Part shown: positions 22,901-36,232 of the stretch, piece by piece
Numbering within the stretch: position 1 is the stretch's first letter
How the letters are laid out: each line of letters starts with the position of its first letter
DNA from: Ectocarpus siliculosus
Taxonomy: Eukaryota > Sar > Phaeophyceae > Ectocarpales > Ectocarpaceae
Reading direction: 5' to 3'
Length of the DNA stretch: 64,000 nucleotides
Assembly: GCA_000310025.1 (NCBI GenBank)
Contig: FN649751.1
Span: 809,726-873,725 of the forward strand
Program-made: the position numbers and the translations under genes
The notes under the pieces: model-generated
What the model was told of the DNA's origin: nothing
The model's input: the letters and a program-made list of their open reading frames with translations, nothing else
Databases searched by the model: none

Positions 22901-24099
22901 CCCTCCGTCGAGACCACGCCCGCCGCGCTGCTCTCCGCTGGCGGCGCCTCCGCCTCCGTCTGCTCCGTCGAGGGGGGGTCCCCCCCCCCGCGGCCGAGAA
23001 AAGTCTCCCATATCATGCTGCCGTCGGAGGGAGACCACAGGCGGACGACGCGGCCGCCGGAGGAGACCGTCGCCGTGCCCGCGTTGCTGGAGCTGTGGGT
23101 GTGGGGGGGTAGTGATGTTGCGAGGATGGTGTCCTGTGGAGAGAGGACTTGGCGCCACCCGAGGTCTCCCGTTCGGGAGTTTATGGAGGATATTGTTGAC
23201 GCCTGAAGGGGGGGGGGGGAGTCTCCTGGGTGATGCAATATGGTACGTAACACTATGATATTGGGGTGAACGGTCCGACACAATATACCGATAGGTCTGT
23301 GTTGTGCGCGTGGAGAAATTGAGGGCCTAGTGTGAGCGCAATGCCGTGGCATTTCGTTGTGGTGCTAGAGGGGGAGCGGGGGCACCGGTTCCCAATGTCA
23401 GGATTCGGGTGTAGGGCGGCGTGGACAGCGGCAGCGCTACCAAAAACATGATGCCAACTTATCAAACGAGTAGCTCCCGTGACTTGGAGGCATGCGTACG
23501 CCAATCGTCCGTATTGCCAAGGTAAAAAAGTAGTCGGTGCCGCGGACCTGCCACACACGAACGTGCCGATCCCAAGTGTGCGTTACTGGAACCACTAACA
23601 AATATCTATCTACGAAGTAACTCTCAGTTTGGGCCACAATTTCGCTGGCGAGTAACTTGGTCATGGGCTGGACTGTAGAGGTGTGCACGTGTGAGGAACC
23701 AAGCACCAAAAGCAAAAACCAGTTGTGCCCCTTTGGTGTGGATGGCCGCAACTTGGTCATGGGCTCGACTGCTGTAGAGGTGAGCACGCGTAAGGCAAGC
23801 ACCAATCGCGACAACACTTGCTCGCCTTTGGTGTGGATGACTGCAACTGCTGTCGACGATAAACCACATCCCCGCAACACTGGCGAACGAAAACACCCCT
23901 CGTCTCTCCACCCTTTCCCCCAAAACCTCACCTCCCCAACGACAGTGATACCACCCCGCCCGTCGAACGCCGCCGATGCGAACCGCCCAAGGTTTTGCCG
24001 GTGCCAGTCTAGCTTGCCGACCTCATCGGCGTACAGCCCCGACGCGCCTTGGGCCAGCAGGCCGGCAATGGCGACGGCTAGTGTTATCCGATACACCAT
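13995..24099 (-). CDS. EMC1: ER membrane protein complex subunit 1 (EMC1)
   Basis: EMC1 is the large type I membrane subunit of the EMC, which inserts tail-anchored and multipass proteins into the ER membrane. Exons read by eye: 24099-23932, 23202-22768, 22218-22066, 21591-21114, about 20988-20940, 20739 or 20753-20497, 20119-19997, 19428-19256, 18398-18144, 17790-17590, 16976-16772, 16264-16211, 15772-15626, 15197-15039, 14630-14493, 14234-13995. The product is about 1070 residues (human about 993). It starts with a signal peptide, then the family's YADEVGKLDW entry and PQQ-like beta-propeller blades such as INSRTGDLGW. Later landmarks are LVDYVSGRVLHRI, SESWVVYSYW, TQYGITSKNILVG and LDPRRP, all typical of the conserved C-terminal half. 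The last exon carries TGLESTSLVLALGLDIF, APSKTYDMLDP and one membrane helix (ALLALVLGAMATAVGVA). Phases agree except entry into exon 5. Intron 6 appears to start with GC. Confidence 0.93.
17012..17170 (+). repeat. dispersed repeat, short form, in EMC1 intron
   Basis: Clearly similar to 28548-28700. Shared blocks include TTAGCGG, CGAGAGGACGGAGC, CCGATCAC and GGTGGCTCAA in the same order. The left end also resembles the end of the longer family at 28763. It lies in the EMC1 intron between exons 10 and 11, antisense to the gene. Probably a non-autonomous element. Confidence 0.6.
18452..18598 (+). repeat. minisatellite, unit about 57 bases, 2.6 copies
   Basis: Units begin at 18452, 18510 and 18566 with CGCTGATCrCATG, and each carries AATGGGACGGTTG and CATGTGGATG. 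It lies in the EMC1 intron between exons 8 and 9. Confidence 0.8.
18779..19215 (-). repeat. dispersed repeat about 400 bases, copy in EMC1 intron
   Basis: Reads in reverse complement as the same sequence found at 28730-29172. On the minus strand it begins with a G-rich run, then GTACTCATAGTCGTGCATGC, and ends in GGTTACCGCAAAAAAA. It lies in the EMC1 intron between exons 8 and 9. It has no coding capacity, so it is a non-autonomous element. The A-rich end and a tRNA-like left part suggest a SINE; a MITE is the alternative. Confidence 0.75.
19905..19955 (+). repeat. CAG/CAA microsatellite in EMC1 intron
   Basis: An imperfect run of CAGCAA and CAG units of about 50 bases. It lies in the EMC1 intron just after exon 7 (minus-strand order) and is not part of an exon in my model. 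Confidence 0.85.
23655..23845 (+). repeat. two-copy tandem repeat, unit about 96 bases
   Basis: The unit starts ACTTGGTCATGGGCT at 23655 and again at 23751. Both copies contain GTAGAGGTGwGCACG, AAGCACCAA and CTTTGGTGTGGATG. It lies in EMC1 intron 1. Confidence 0.8.
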
Positions 24100-25204
24100 C
24101 TTCCGGTGTCGACTCTTTTGCTTGGCAACCAGGTTTTGCGTTGTGGACACCTGGTGCTCGAGCACACTGGTGCTGATGAAGAGATTTGCGTCTCCTCCCA
24201 CGTATTCACCCTACCGATGGAAGGGGGGGTTATTCGCGGGGAGGACGGGGGAGGGGTGGATAAGCCGCATGCCAACTGATGCTTCTGCCTCTGTGCGGGC
24301 CAGAAAACGCGCATTGAAATGGGAGACGGCCCCGGCTCGTGCACGAAAGCGCCCCACACGGCCACATGCAACCCAAAGGCGCCTCTCTCGCTCTGTGTGT
24401 CTTCCTACTTTACCAGGAAGAAGAGATATGCGGCGGAATTCATGGTTGAGCGGAACATTCAAACCGCAGCCCCTTCCAATGACAATTATTGTAGGCTCCC
24501 TCCAAGGGGGATTGTTACTTACAGCAAGACAAAATCAGCGCACTGTACTGGGGATCCAACAAAGCTCGCTGGTGCGGGTCGTGGTGAGACGGTTCGTTGT
24601 TGCCGCGCACGGCCAATAGCTCCAGAGCACCATTGCCGCAGGTTCAGATCCCAATTTACAAGAATCTCTTCGAAGCACAGCAGCGAACGTGCTGTAGGTA
24701 TGTAACGCTAGGGAAGAGCACCCCGCCTACATGCTTGCCTACGACACTCATAAACTCGCTTCGGCAGTGGGGCACAAACCCAGCGACTCCCTCAGTGCCG
24801 CGTAGAAACGAACAGATCTACTGCTGTACACAACGTATATCAGCACGAGGAACAACGGCCGGCCTCATCGTCGTGTGCTGGGAACCCGAGATTGACCGGG
24901 AGTGGCAGGCACAGGCCATTATTTCCCTCGTTTTGCTTTTTTACCGGCATGAGACAGCTGGAAGGAGCCATGCACAGTACACTCGTACACACCTGAGTTT
25001 CAGCAGTCGGCGAGCGACAGACAACGCGCGCCTGCCCTATGTATGGCTAGTGCGGCGGCCTGGCCTATGATGGGGGGGGCGCAGCTAGCCAAGATAGTAG
25101 GGGGGGTGGCTGAGTGGGGATGCTGAGCAGACATGGTCCCAGTGTCCCAGCGAGTGCTTGCCGCACACCAACAGCCACAGACGCGTGCTTGCAGCAGAGA
25201 GACG
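24100..25204. promoter_or_regulatory. shared 5' region of EMC1 and SRP72
   Basis: The starts of EMC1 (minus) and SRP72 (plus) face away from each other across 1105 bases with no other gene between. Both promoters must lie here or in 5' untranslated exons. I see no clear TATA box at either end. The frame upstream of the EMC1 start stays open to an ATG at 24201, but the signal-peptide start at 24099 is preferred. Confidence 0.55.
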
Positions 25205-28200
25205 ATGGAGGTTGATGGAGTGGCCGAGGTGGTGGTGACGGAGAGCCAGAGGGTCTGGCGAGAAGTGAGAGCATGCCTTCAAAACGAGGACTTTGACAAG
25301 GCTGTACAGCTTTGCAACACAGGTGATGCACCCAACCGCGGCGCTCCCATCTTCTTATTGCCCCACGTTTCAGAGTACGGTAGGGCCGCTGGTACACACA
25401 AGCAAGCAGCAGTGGAGCTGCAACGGTGCCTTGCTGTCCTCTGGCGTACTATGCCCAGCTTTTAAAGTACTACGCGGTCACCTATCTATGTTGTGAAGCA
25501 CACCAGTATGCTGGGTCGCCGTCGAAGGCGGCGGGCAGTAAGGATTGCATCGCGGGATGCGGCAAATGAGATCGCGGACGAGAACCGCTACAATGCCAAC
25601 GAGCAGCTGCTGACATTACCACTGCTGCATAAAACAAGCGCTGTTAATTTTGACAATGGTGTGTGTGTCTGGTGCGATGACCCACAGAACACTTGTCAAC
25701 ACAAGCGAAGTTTTGTGCCTGTGGCGAGAGAGTGAGGCCGGGTGTGACGGGGGGTGGTGGCACAAACACGCCGCATCCCACCGCCGTCCAACCGAGTAAA
25801 TGTAAGAGAGGACGTAAGGAGACTTCTTCCACCTGCAAACCGCGCACGGTTTCTTATTCTACCATAATGCCCTCTTTGCGAGTTTCAGCATCAACCACCC
25901 TGCATTCTAGGTGCATATACCGTTGAACGAAAACCAAAGTGAAACAGGAGCAGACAAGCCCTCCGTCGAGTTCCGTTCTGTCGGCGCACAAGGAAGTGTT
26001 GAAGTGTTTTCCTGGCTATCGCGCCAACAGAACGGGACTCAACGGGGTGCTTGTGTTCCAGTCGATGTCTTGCCCAACCATGAAGGTCGGAAAGCTTAAC
26101 TCAACCATGTTATAAATGTTGCGCGTGTCGTCCAGCGTGAGCAAGCACGCGCGAAAACCACCCGGGCGTCAAACTCACGGCTTCGATCGCGGGCGGGGAG
26201 AGAAGTACCGCCTGCGGGCTGCTTTTCGCGCCTGCTGGCTGCCCAGGTTGTCCTTGAATCCTTGGTGCATGAGTGCGTGCAGTCTTGCTGCGTTCGTTGG
26301 GAGACCCAGAAACGATACGATGTATAGATTTCCACCCATGCGAGAAAAAAACTCGCCAACAAAGTTGTCAACAGGTGCATGTCAACAAGATTATGTCTTG
26401 TCGTCAGCGTCATGATCATTTCCACAAAATAATGCAGGCGTGCTATGTATCGATTTTTTCAACCTTGTCTTTGTGTCGCTTTTGCCTCCCGCCCCCGCCC
26501 CCCCGTCGATCGGTTTGCTCCGTTTACAGTCCGGTCGAAGAGCCCTGACGACATAGACGCCATCCGCGTCAAGTGCCTGTGCCTGATCCACCAAGACAAG
26601 TACGACAAGGTGTGAATAACCGCCGGCCAATCTCGATACAGCGCGCACCATCTTGTCGTCGGCGTCGTCGTTTGTCGTTTTGGGGTTGTGCTTGTGGCGG
26701 TAATTCAACGGGTGTTGTCTGGGGTGCTATGCCTGCACAGGAGACAAAGCTGGGTGAAGGCATGGGAGGGAGGGTGAGAGGGTTCAGCGGGAGTCTATTT
26801 GTGATAGCCGGCAAAGAGACAGAGGCAGGGAGAGAGAGGGCGACAGACACAGGGAAAAACACAACAGATGATACAGGAAGGATATAACGACAGACAAACA
26901 CAGATTAGATAGACAGACAAGGTAGGCAAGCAGGCAAACAAAGAGGTAGAGCAAAAGACGCAAATAGAGACGGAGAGGCCAACTGAAACTGTTCTCCTCC
27001 CGAAGGAAACAAACGCAAACGCAAACGCACACGGCTCACGAGGGAATGCTCCAACGCCTGTTGCCGTTTTGGCTGACTCGTGTAGAATCATGCGCGCCGT
27101 ACACGACACGGCGCCATTTGCAGCAACATGCTTGCTTTGCGCCCTCGGGAAAATCGAGCCGAGTTGGAACGAAATTGGGAGCGCCAGGGAGAGTGGCTGA
27201 AATTTGTGCCGGAGATGCCGCCTTTCCCAGATCAATGCATGACGCAAACTGGGCAAAGAATACAGGTGTCCATTGTTCAAGCTCCTGCCATATGTTTATA
27301 CAGCACGGCAATGTAGGGTATTCTTGTTGGAAGAAATCGACGAGGGACTCCAAGTTCGCGTACCTGGACGTCCTCAGCAGAACAAGAACGGGCATCCAAG
27401 GAATACACAACACCAAAGTAACCCTCCGACCCCTAAGCAAACGCCATTATTCCTTTGTTGGAGAATTCACCATTCGGGGTGTACACCAACGGACCAGGAA
27501 CAAGAAACATACCCATATTTTTGCGTTTGTCGTTGGATCCCTTGGAACCGAAAAACCGGCAAAAAACCCTGACGTTGCCATCCCTCTTTGCGGGGGGTTC
27601 CTTGTGTGTCAACAGGCCTTGCAGTCCGCGTCCGGCAAGCACAAGGCGGTGCTGTCGCCCGAGCGCGCGTACTGCCTCTTCCGCCTTGGCCGGCTCGAGG
27701 AGGCTCTGGAGGTGTCCAGGGCGGGGGAGAGCGGCGTCAGCGGCGGCGGTGACAGCAAGAGGGCGCGAGCTCTCCGGCATCTGGAGGCCCAGGTGCGGCG
27801 CGCAGATGGGGTTGGGTTACGTGCATGGTAGCTGTTCAACCTAAAGTACACGGTCGTTGAGCTGCGCGACTGAGGGTGGAAGAGAAAAGGCGGAGGAACC
27901 TCTCTCTTTGAGTGGGTTCAGTTAAAAGTCAAGACGTGGTCGTATTGTACGGGACGGCTACCAGACCCCAACGACCGCCATCCTCGTCCCCCCCCGTCTT
28001 TGCCTCACCACCGCGTGAGCATCGCCCTCTCCGCCCCTCACCTACCACACGCTTGGTCCTGTACGAACCTTCATCAGCCTCGACGCTGCTGCGCATCTCC
28101 CTTGCGCATGCCTGCTTTGATCACCCCACGTCGCCCCGTGCTGGTTGACCCTTGTGCAACGTAGCCTGGGCCGACGAAGGCGCGGAAGGCGTATCGGTCC

Positions 28201-31200
28201 TTCCCGGCATTGTATGATAGGGATGCGAGGTATCACGACTACGACATGCGTTTACCTGAGTATACGAACCTCCCTGCTGTATACGACGCTTTTCTTCTCC
28301 CAACATTGTGGGCCCTTCCTTATGCTAAATAGGCTTTGTACCGCCTGGGCCGGCACGGCGAAGCCGCTGAAGTGTATTGCTCCATCGCCGAGGACGAAGA
28401 GAGGAGGACCGGGGGCGGGGGGTTTCCCCCCGTATCGGTTAACGTGGCGGCGGCGTACGCGGGGGCGGGATGCGGGGAGAAGGCGCTGGGGGCGTTGTCT
28501 GTGGAGGAGGTACGTAAGCGGGGATGGGGGGGGGGGGTGTACTGTTATGTTTTGCATGCGTTAGCGGTTAGGCCATTGACCACGCGTCTTCGAGAGGACA
28601 GAGCATTGTTCCCAAACGGCCGATCACGGATGGCCAGCCGTTCCTTCCTGCTTTGCCAAAGGTGGCTCAATAGTGTCTTCCTTAGCCCATCTATCCTATC
28701 GATATCGCTTCCCGCCTTTTCAACCTGGTTCAGGGGGGATAGGGGGGGTGGGGGGGGGGGGTGTACTCATAGTCGTGCATGCCGTAGTCGTTTGACCATT
28801 GACCTCGCATCCCTACAAAGCCGGGACGGAGCACGCCGGGTTCTCACCGGACCAGGCTCTCACATCACCAAGCGCGAAGCGCCGTGAGGTATTTGGCGAG
28901 TCGCATGAAGGGTGAGCTGCATCCTGCTAAGGGTGTTCGGCATCTTGTGCTTACTTCCTTGCGTATGGATGACAGCTACGTATGACTTAATTTATTTTCT
29001 GGTGCTTTCACTTCCAGAGACAGTAGTAAGCACTGTGTAACTGCCTCGAGGAAGCTTGACCATTTTAACACAACGTGGTGCGATCATCCCCCGTTGCGCG
29101 GAGTGAGGTTTCTCGACCCCGCACAACATGATCTACTCGACCACCATTATGGTTACCGCCAAAAAAAAAAACGAGGTAAAAAAAAAAAAACGGTAACCTG
29201 GTTGCCGAGTTCACGAAGTGAATTGGCTTGTTTTACAACGTCGTTGCCAAGCGACGAAAACCCAGAACCCCGATGGCAACCACCGGGGGGGGGCGGCTTG
29301 TTTTACAACGTCGTTGCCAAGCGACGAAAACCCAACCCCGATGGCAAACACCGGGGGGGGGGAAAGGGGGGGCGTATAGACCCCCCACCGCTTTCACTGA
29401 TGGTGTTGGTCTCTTCCGTACCACGTTGTTTTCGGTTCAGAGCGGGGAGTTGTTGATGGAAACCACCTGGTGATTTGATGGTTGTATCCATAAGCACGAG
29501 TTATGCCTCGGAGTGACAACGCTCAAGTATGTTTTTTCAAGTATGTTTTTGGGGCGGGCGCATCGCGCGCAGTACTTATAGTTTCAATATCTGCAACTAG
29601 GCTGTCACTCTGCAACCTCTCTGTAGGGTGTTTCGCACGGCCGCATCGTGGTGGTTGAAAAGCTTGCCACTTCTTGTCGTCTGCGCTCTCGTGTGGTTTG
29701 ACCGGGCAGGCGATGGAGGAGGAAGGCGCCCCGTGGGAGCTCTTGTACAACCTCGGGACCGCGCTGGTGCAGCGACGGGGGGGTGCAGGGGACGATACGG
29801 CGGCTGCGGAGAGCTGTCTCCAACAGGCGGAGGAGGCTTGCCGAGAGGTATATTCGGACACGCCATTGTGAAAATTGATGCCGTGAAGGTTTATCCGGTT
29901 TGGCTTCTCGGGGTGCACCCGGTGGGCGTAGATCGTGGGCGGGATCAAGCCTTGGGTTTTGACGTGAGTTGTTACCGTCGAAGAGGAGAGCGTTGGTCGC
30001 GAGGATCAACCGAGCCCGGGTCGACAAGGGCGAAGCGAGTCGAGCACCGTATGAGGGCTACGGCAGCCAACAATACAATACACGTTGCTCCCGTGTAGCT
30101 CTGCTGAATTACAAAAAGTATCTCGATATATATTTTTGGTTTAGTGTTCTTGGAATGACTCTTTGAAGACAGCATTATGACCGAACGCTTTTTGTGTGTG
30201 TGTGTATTTTTGTGTGCGTTTCAACTCTATTGCACGTGCGCATGTTGGCGCTTGGTGATTGGCGGCGCGACAGTCTTTGGTAGCCTTGGGACACAGCGAC
30301 GCCGAGGCTGCTGACGAGGCATCGATGGTGAGGTCTCAGCTAGCCTACGCCGCCAGCAGGGCGGGGAAGACGGCGGCCGCTGCCGAACAGCTCAATCAGG
30401 TCGTGCGATCCAGGTGCGACCGCTGCTCTGCGGTGTGTGTAGTGGTGCTGCTTGTTGTCGCAGCGGGTTTGTTGCTCGTTGTCGACAGGTCCGCTGCTCG
30501 TCGTCTTTTATCCGGTGTTGTTGTTTGTTGGTCGATGACAGCAGCGTTGTCGTTTGTTTCAAGTGGACCATTGAGAGTGAGGCAATTCGTCCTCTAAGGA
30601 ATCGGTATTGCACCTTCCCGTGCTTCACGGACTATCTTCCTCGAAGGTGCATGACCCCTGCACCTCTTGACCCTGGGCATGCTGCTAAGCTGCGGTGTGC
30701 ACGGCTGTGTCGCTACTCTGTCTTAGAAAATAGGAGCATATTATTTACAAAGAAAGACTTTCTGTTCTCTTTTTTTTGTTTTTCTTACTGTGCCGTTTGG
30801 TTTCGCCTCTGTCGTTTTGGTAGGCCGAGCGATCCCGCCGTTTCGCTGGTGTCGACCGCTAATCTCGCCGCATTGGGTGGCTACAAGGACCAGCAAGAGG
30901 CGCTCAAGAGGTATTTATCTCTCCGCTTTTTGTTGCTGTATTCGCCACCCTGTTTCGTTGACGGTGGATTTTCTGTGTCAGCATTAACGATCTTTTGAAG
31001 AGTCAAAGCTTAACGTCGGGGCATTCCGAGTTCCTACCTACTTCCCTTGTCCGCCCCGTGAGACGCAAAGCACCCCCCAATGGGTGTTAGCCTTGATCGT
31101 TGTCGGCCACCGTTTTGTTGTCCCAGTCTGCTTGTTGTTTGTTGTTGTTGTTGTTCCTGTCGCTACTGTTGCTTTTTCACCCTGTTGTTGGCCATTAATC

Positions 31201-34200
31201 CAGCACATCGCCATCGAACGGGCCGGCCTCTGCACGAGACCTTTACCAGGGGACCTGCGGATGGACCTCGTGACCCCCCCCCCCTCCCCTCTCTCCGACT
31301 CTTTGTGCTGCTGATTGTGTCCGGTTCAGGTTGAAGGCTGCGATGTCGGAAAAGTCCGAAAAGGGTCTCCTAAGCAAACAGCTGGAGGCGTGCAGGTTCA
31401 ACAAGTGTCTGCTGCTGCTGCAGTGCGGCAAGGTGCGTCGAGAGTTCTCACCCCGCTCGTGGCCGTTTCGTGCCCCGGATGTTGTTGTCCACGCTTGTCT
31501 CGGACCGAAAAACGAGCTACGTGTTGGTGTGTGGCCGCACGTTTATTACTTGGCGCTGAAGTGCTGGAGCTCGGCCGTACTTTTGTGTTTCCTTCCTCCC
31601 TGTGTTGGTAGGTATTTTGTAGATACGATGATGCGTGGTTCGGAGGTGGAGCCCCCTGCTTGTAGGTGGTAGGTGATGATGCAGCTACAGCGGTGGTGGG
31701 GAGGACGGGGGACCTTTTTGATTGCGTCTGGATGTTTGGTTTTGGCACCCGGGGCTGGAGTTGCTCGGTTCTCTCTCTACAGGGTAATACTCAAATACTG
31801 AAATATTCAAAAGAGAAAGAGGGGGCGGGGGAGAGAGAGAGGGGGGGGAACGCGCTCTCTCTTCGAGAACAGCAACAGCAGCAGCAACAACAGCAACAGC
31901 TCTAGTCTTCAGGGAAGTGAAGCGTACCTGACAGCAGTGGGAGGACGCCACCGGCTCTCTCTGATGCAGTACCTACGACATCCCCCGTTGCCGCGAAACC
32001 TCTCCGCGGGAAGCAAGATTGCACTTGAACCACTTCATATCTGCACATGTTGTGTTTTTTTGTGCTTCGTCTCGTCCCTGTGGGTGTTGGTTCAGACGGA
32101 GGAATGCCGCGATGAGCTGGAGGCTGTCAGGTCCGCTTACCCCAACAGCGACCTGGGGCCTCGCATCGAGGCTGCGCTTCTGAGCAAGCGAGGTATGAGC
32201 AAGTCTGTCGTGTGTGTGCAAATGATGTGGCTACCTGTTGTGTAGGCCGATGTTGCCTGTGATTATGGTTTCGCGGCGAGCCCGCCCGCAGCACTGATTT
32301 CAGAAGCCATGCATGCAATCAAGGAAGACTACCCGTCCCCAATACTATCACCGTTGTAATCTAAAGGGGATGTGTTGAAATGTTTGCAGTGTGTTCCCGT
32401 CATGTGTCCCTTTGTGTTACTGCGATTCAAGAACATGGCGTTTCAGGTTGCACGCTTTCGGTCGGTAAGCCACCCTGCTCGTTGTTCATTTCGTTTCGAC
32501 GGACGTCATCCTTGCCCGTGTTCGGTTGAGGTGTTTGTGCGAACTCTTGCGCTGAGTACTTGTATCGACCTTAGCTTACGCAGGTTGTCGCTGTCCGTTT
32601 CGCTCCCTCCGCTCTTGTTGGTTTCAGGAAAAGGAGGCGAAGCCTCGAGCGTGTTGAAAGCCCACCTCGCAAAAGCGAAGCCCGGGTCGAAAGAGGAGGT
32701 GTCTCTCAAGCTCTGCGTTGCCCAGGTACACTACCCTCCACAAGCGTCCAACAACTTTACTTGATTAGCCCGCCTTTTTTTTTGTGTACCGTTGTCTGTA
32801 TGCCCTTTCATTGTACCTTGTTTTTTGTTTGCCCTTCGATGTACCCTCTTTTTTTCTTGTCCTTCGGTATACCTTCTTTCGGTAGGTTTTTGTTGCTCCT
32901 TTTACATGTGCTCCTCGTCACTAGGCCCGCTCTGTACGAGCGTTGGTACCTACGAATAGATCGCGCCGGGCAAGGGTGACTCTGAACGCTTGACGTGGCT
33001 TGATTCCATGTGGACGAGGGATGCGTGCACTGTCCGGGGGGGGTGTTTTTCTTGTGTTCGTTTGAGCTAAGCTATATAAAGATGGAGAAATGCGATGACC
33101 GCAGCAGCTGCCCCATTCTGAGCAGTAGGCCAAACCCCACCGCCCTCTGTCTCCGCCCGTTTAGCCTGTACGAGGTTGCCGTATATTTATTGCTTCGAAG
33201 TGTCCTTGACAATGTATGAACGACGCGAGGTCAAAGGTCTCACACCTGTGGCATGCGTTTACATGTATTGTACCCCTCGTCACGTACTCGCGGTGCCCCC
33301 ATGTTTCCCTTCGCCCTGCGGGCAGCTGTACGCCACGGAGAACGACTTGACCCTTGCTGCAGAGACCCTGGAAGGAGTGGGGGGAGCCGTGAGTGGAACT
33401 CCAGCGGCGGCGTCGGCGCTCGCCGGGCTGTACTTGGGGATGGGGGACACGGAGAAGGCGGCCGCTGTAGTAGTGCGGGCTGCCGAGGCGGCTAGCCGAG
33501 GGGACCATGTGAGTTCGTGGAACAGGGTAGTAGTGGTATCGGGGTTTCGTGTGTGATTGTGCGCGTTGTGTGTAACAGGAGGTGTTGGGTGTGATGTAGG
33601 CGAGGACGCGTTTTGAGAGCGAGCACAGGAAGACCCCTGGAACCGAAACACTAGGTTGATGCATACCACAATGCTCCCTCATGTTTTTTTTTTTTTCCGC
33701 CGCGGCTCCGTGGTTGGGGGATGTCATGGAGATGTCCCCTCAGTTCCTTGCTTCAGGGATGCATTCCTCTCGAATCAGCAGCACAGTTCATGTCGTCTAC
33801 ACTGTGTTGTTGTTTTCCATCCGCCGCGCTGCTGCTTCGAGCGCGCGCGTGTGTATAGTGTCAGTTATTCTGGCGGCAGTCTACAAGTGTCTCAGTGAAA
33901 ACGTAGGAAGTTTACAGAGGAACCTTTTTTTGCTTTTGGTCTTACTTAAACTGTCATTGCCTTGCATCCACCGCGCTGATGCTATTTTTTCTCGCGTACT
34001 CTTCATTACTTGCCGTTTTGTGCATCGACAGGACCTCGAGGGGGACGAGCAGGCGAGGGCCTTGCTTGGCATGGCGGACTGGCTGCACGACCAGGGGTTC
34101 CACCGCCAAGCCGCAGACACGTACCAGAAGGTGACGAACTGCGGAGCCCCCGCGCTGCCTCCCCTCTCCCCGCCGATGTTGTGGATGGGTAGAATGATGC

Positions 34201-36201
34201 CCAAGTTTTCTCGATTTTTTTTTTTTTCTCGCTTGTTTCGACGTCGTGACCCTTCGACCGGTGAGCCGGCGCAACGCTGCTGTTTTGCCATAGCACACCC
34301 CTGGAGTGTTTTTCAAAGCTCGATTTCTCTATACAAACATGTGTACAGCGGAAGGAGCGGCGGTGCCGAAAGCTTCTAGAGCTTTCCGAAAACGCGTCGT
34401 TTGGCTTGAGGTGGGCGTAGGGCTTTTCCTCTTTGTCGATTCTCGGTGGTCCATTGGTGGCCCTTTCGGCGTTAACGGTGATTGGAAGAACCAACATATC
34501 GCGAGGGTTGGGGATATCGGGTAGGGACATGAGGGCTGGTGGCGTTCTAGAGCCAGCGGGGAAGTTCCCGGATCCGTACGCCTTTTGCTGGGCCCCCACC
34601 TCCGGCACCGCGTCGCTGCGTGGCCCCCCTTGTCCGGCTGGGCATGTTCGAGCGGGGCACGTGCGCGCAGCAGAAATACACACGGGTCACCACCCAAACA
34701 TTCTGATCGTGTTCTGTTTTCTCTGCTTTTCCTTGCACCGGAAATTTTAGTTATTGCCTGCAACTTGATGGACGACCCCGATAAGTTGATGCTCCTGTGT
34801 TTCGCTTTAACACGTCTTCTCTTGTCGTTCTCTCCGTTATGATTACCTCTGTGTTGATTTAGCTGCTGCGGCTGGGAGCAGAGCTTGACGGAGATCTAAG
34901 GATACAAGCTCAGGCCTCCTTGGTGATCGCATAGTGAGTCGACTTGCCGGTTTCAGCTGTCGGTTAGCCTCCTCGTCTCCGCGCTACTATAAGTTTGTGC
35001 GGCTGCTGCAGGCACGCGGAAACCAGATGCTTTGTATCTGGCCACTGCTGTTGTTGCTTTCAACCAAGGCTGTCTCACTGCTTTTGATTTCGTCTGTAGT
35101 TTTTGTGTTCTTGTCTTGGCTTCAAATCAGCGCTCGCAATAGGGTGCAGGTCTTATTTTGGTGGTCTGGCTTGTGCTTTTGCACTGGTTGCCGCACAGCC
35201 TTGCTCTGGTCACATTCCCCAAGTCTGTGGCTTGTGCCTTGCAGTGCGAGTGAACTTTTGTACAGCCTGTTGCACCGCGTTGCGCTGGTCACAACACAAA
35301 CCCCGTACCTGGTAGTCAGGTTCTCCAACTAAGTTCTGCATACGGCTGTGCGTTTGTCGCTGCTTCTTGCTCCTGTTGCCTGTATCCGACCGAACGTAGA
35401 TAACAGTATATTATAGTTTTTTTAGTCAATCGTACCGTTTCTGGCTTGCACTTATAACGACTACACGGCCTCCATCTCGACGAAAAATTTGCAGTTCGTA
35501 CTTCGACAGCGGCAAGTCGGAGGAGGAGGCCAGCAAGCTGCCCTACAACGCTGACTTTGGTTCGATAGAGGGCTTAGACCCGCTTGCATTGGAGATGACC
35601 GAGCTGCCCCGCTCCAGCAAGGTGAGGCATCGCTTTTTTTTTTTTTTAGCCCACCCCTATTTTTTTTGGGTAGGTGGGTTTCCTCGTTGGGAGACGGAGG
35701 GGGGCGGACGCGTGTGCTTGATCGGCGTTGAAAGGGGGCTCGACATGTAGTAAAGGTTTGGTAAGTACTGCTCTGCCGGGCACGCATTATGTGGCGAGTC
35801 GCTGGGACGGCGAGGGGTGTCGAGGGGGGAAGAGACTTTCTCGTTTCTGTGAAGCTTTCTTGTCCTCGAGAGTGTTTTTTTTTTTCCCTTGTCGCCACTG
35901 TTTGCACACGGAGGCTCTGTACCCAAGGGCGATATCTCTGTATTGAGTAACCCCTACACCTGTGGCAAACCCTTTTGATGCCCTCCTTGCTTTTGGTTGA
36001 TATCCGGCGCCCCCACTTGCATTGCAGGCCCGGAAGCTTGTGCTTGTGGACAAGGCGTCGCAGAAGGCCGAGCGGCGACAGAACAAGCGGGACCCGGAGG
36101 CTATCCTCAAAAAGAGGGCCAAGAAGCGTGCCAAGTACATCGCCAAGCTCGTGGAGGACGGTCAGTTGTGGTTGTGGTGGTGATGGTGGAGGTGGTGGTG
36201 A

Positions 36202-36232
<31 letters not shown>

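Noticed and set aside
23657-24619. 320-codon plus-strand open frame
   Set aside because: Covers EMC1 exon 1 and the tandem repeat in intron 1 in antisense; composition is random.
24590-24665. possible tRNA because of a GGTTCAGATCCCA B-box-like string
   Set aside because: No acceptor stem or anticodon arm could be paired around it.
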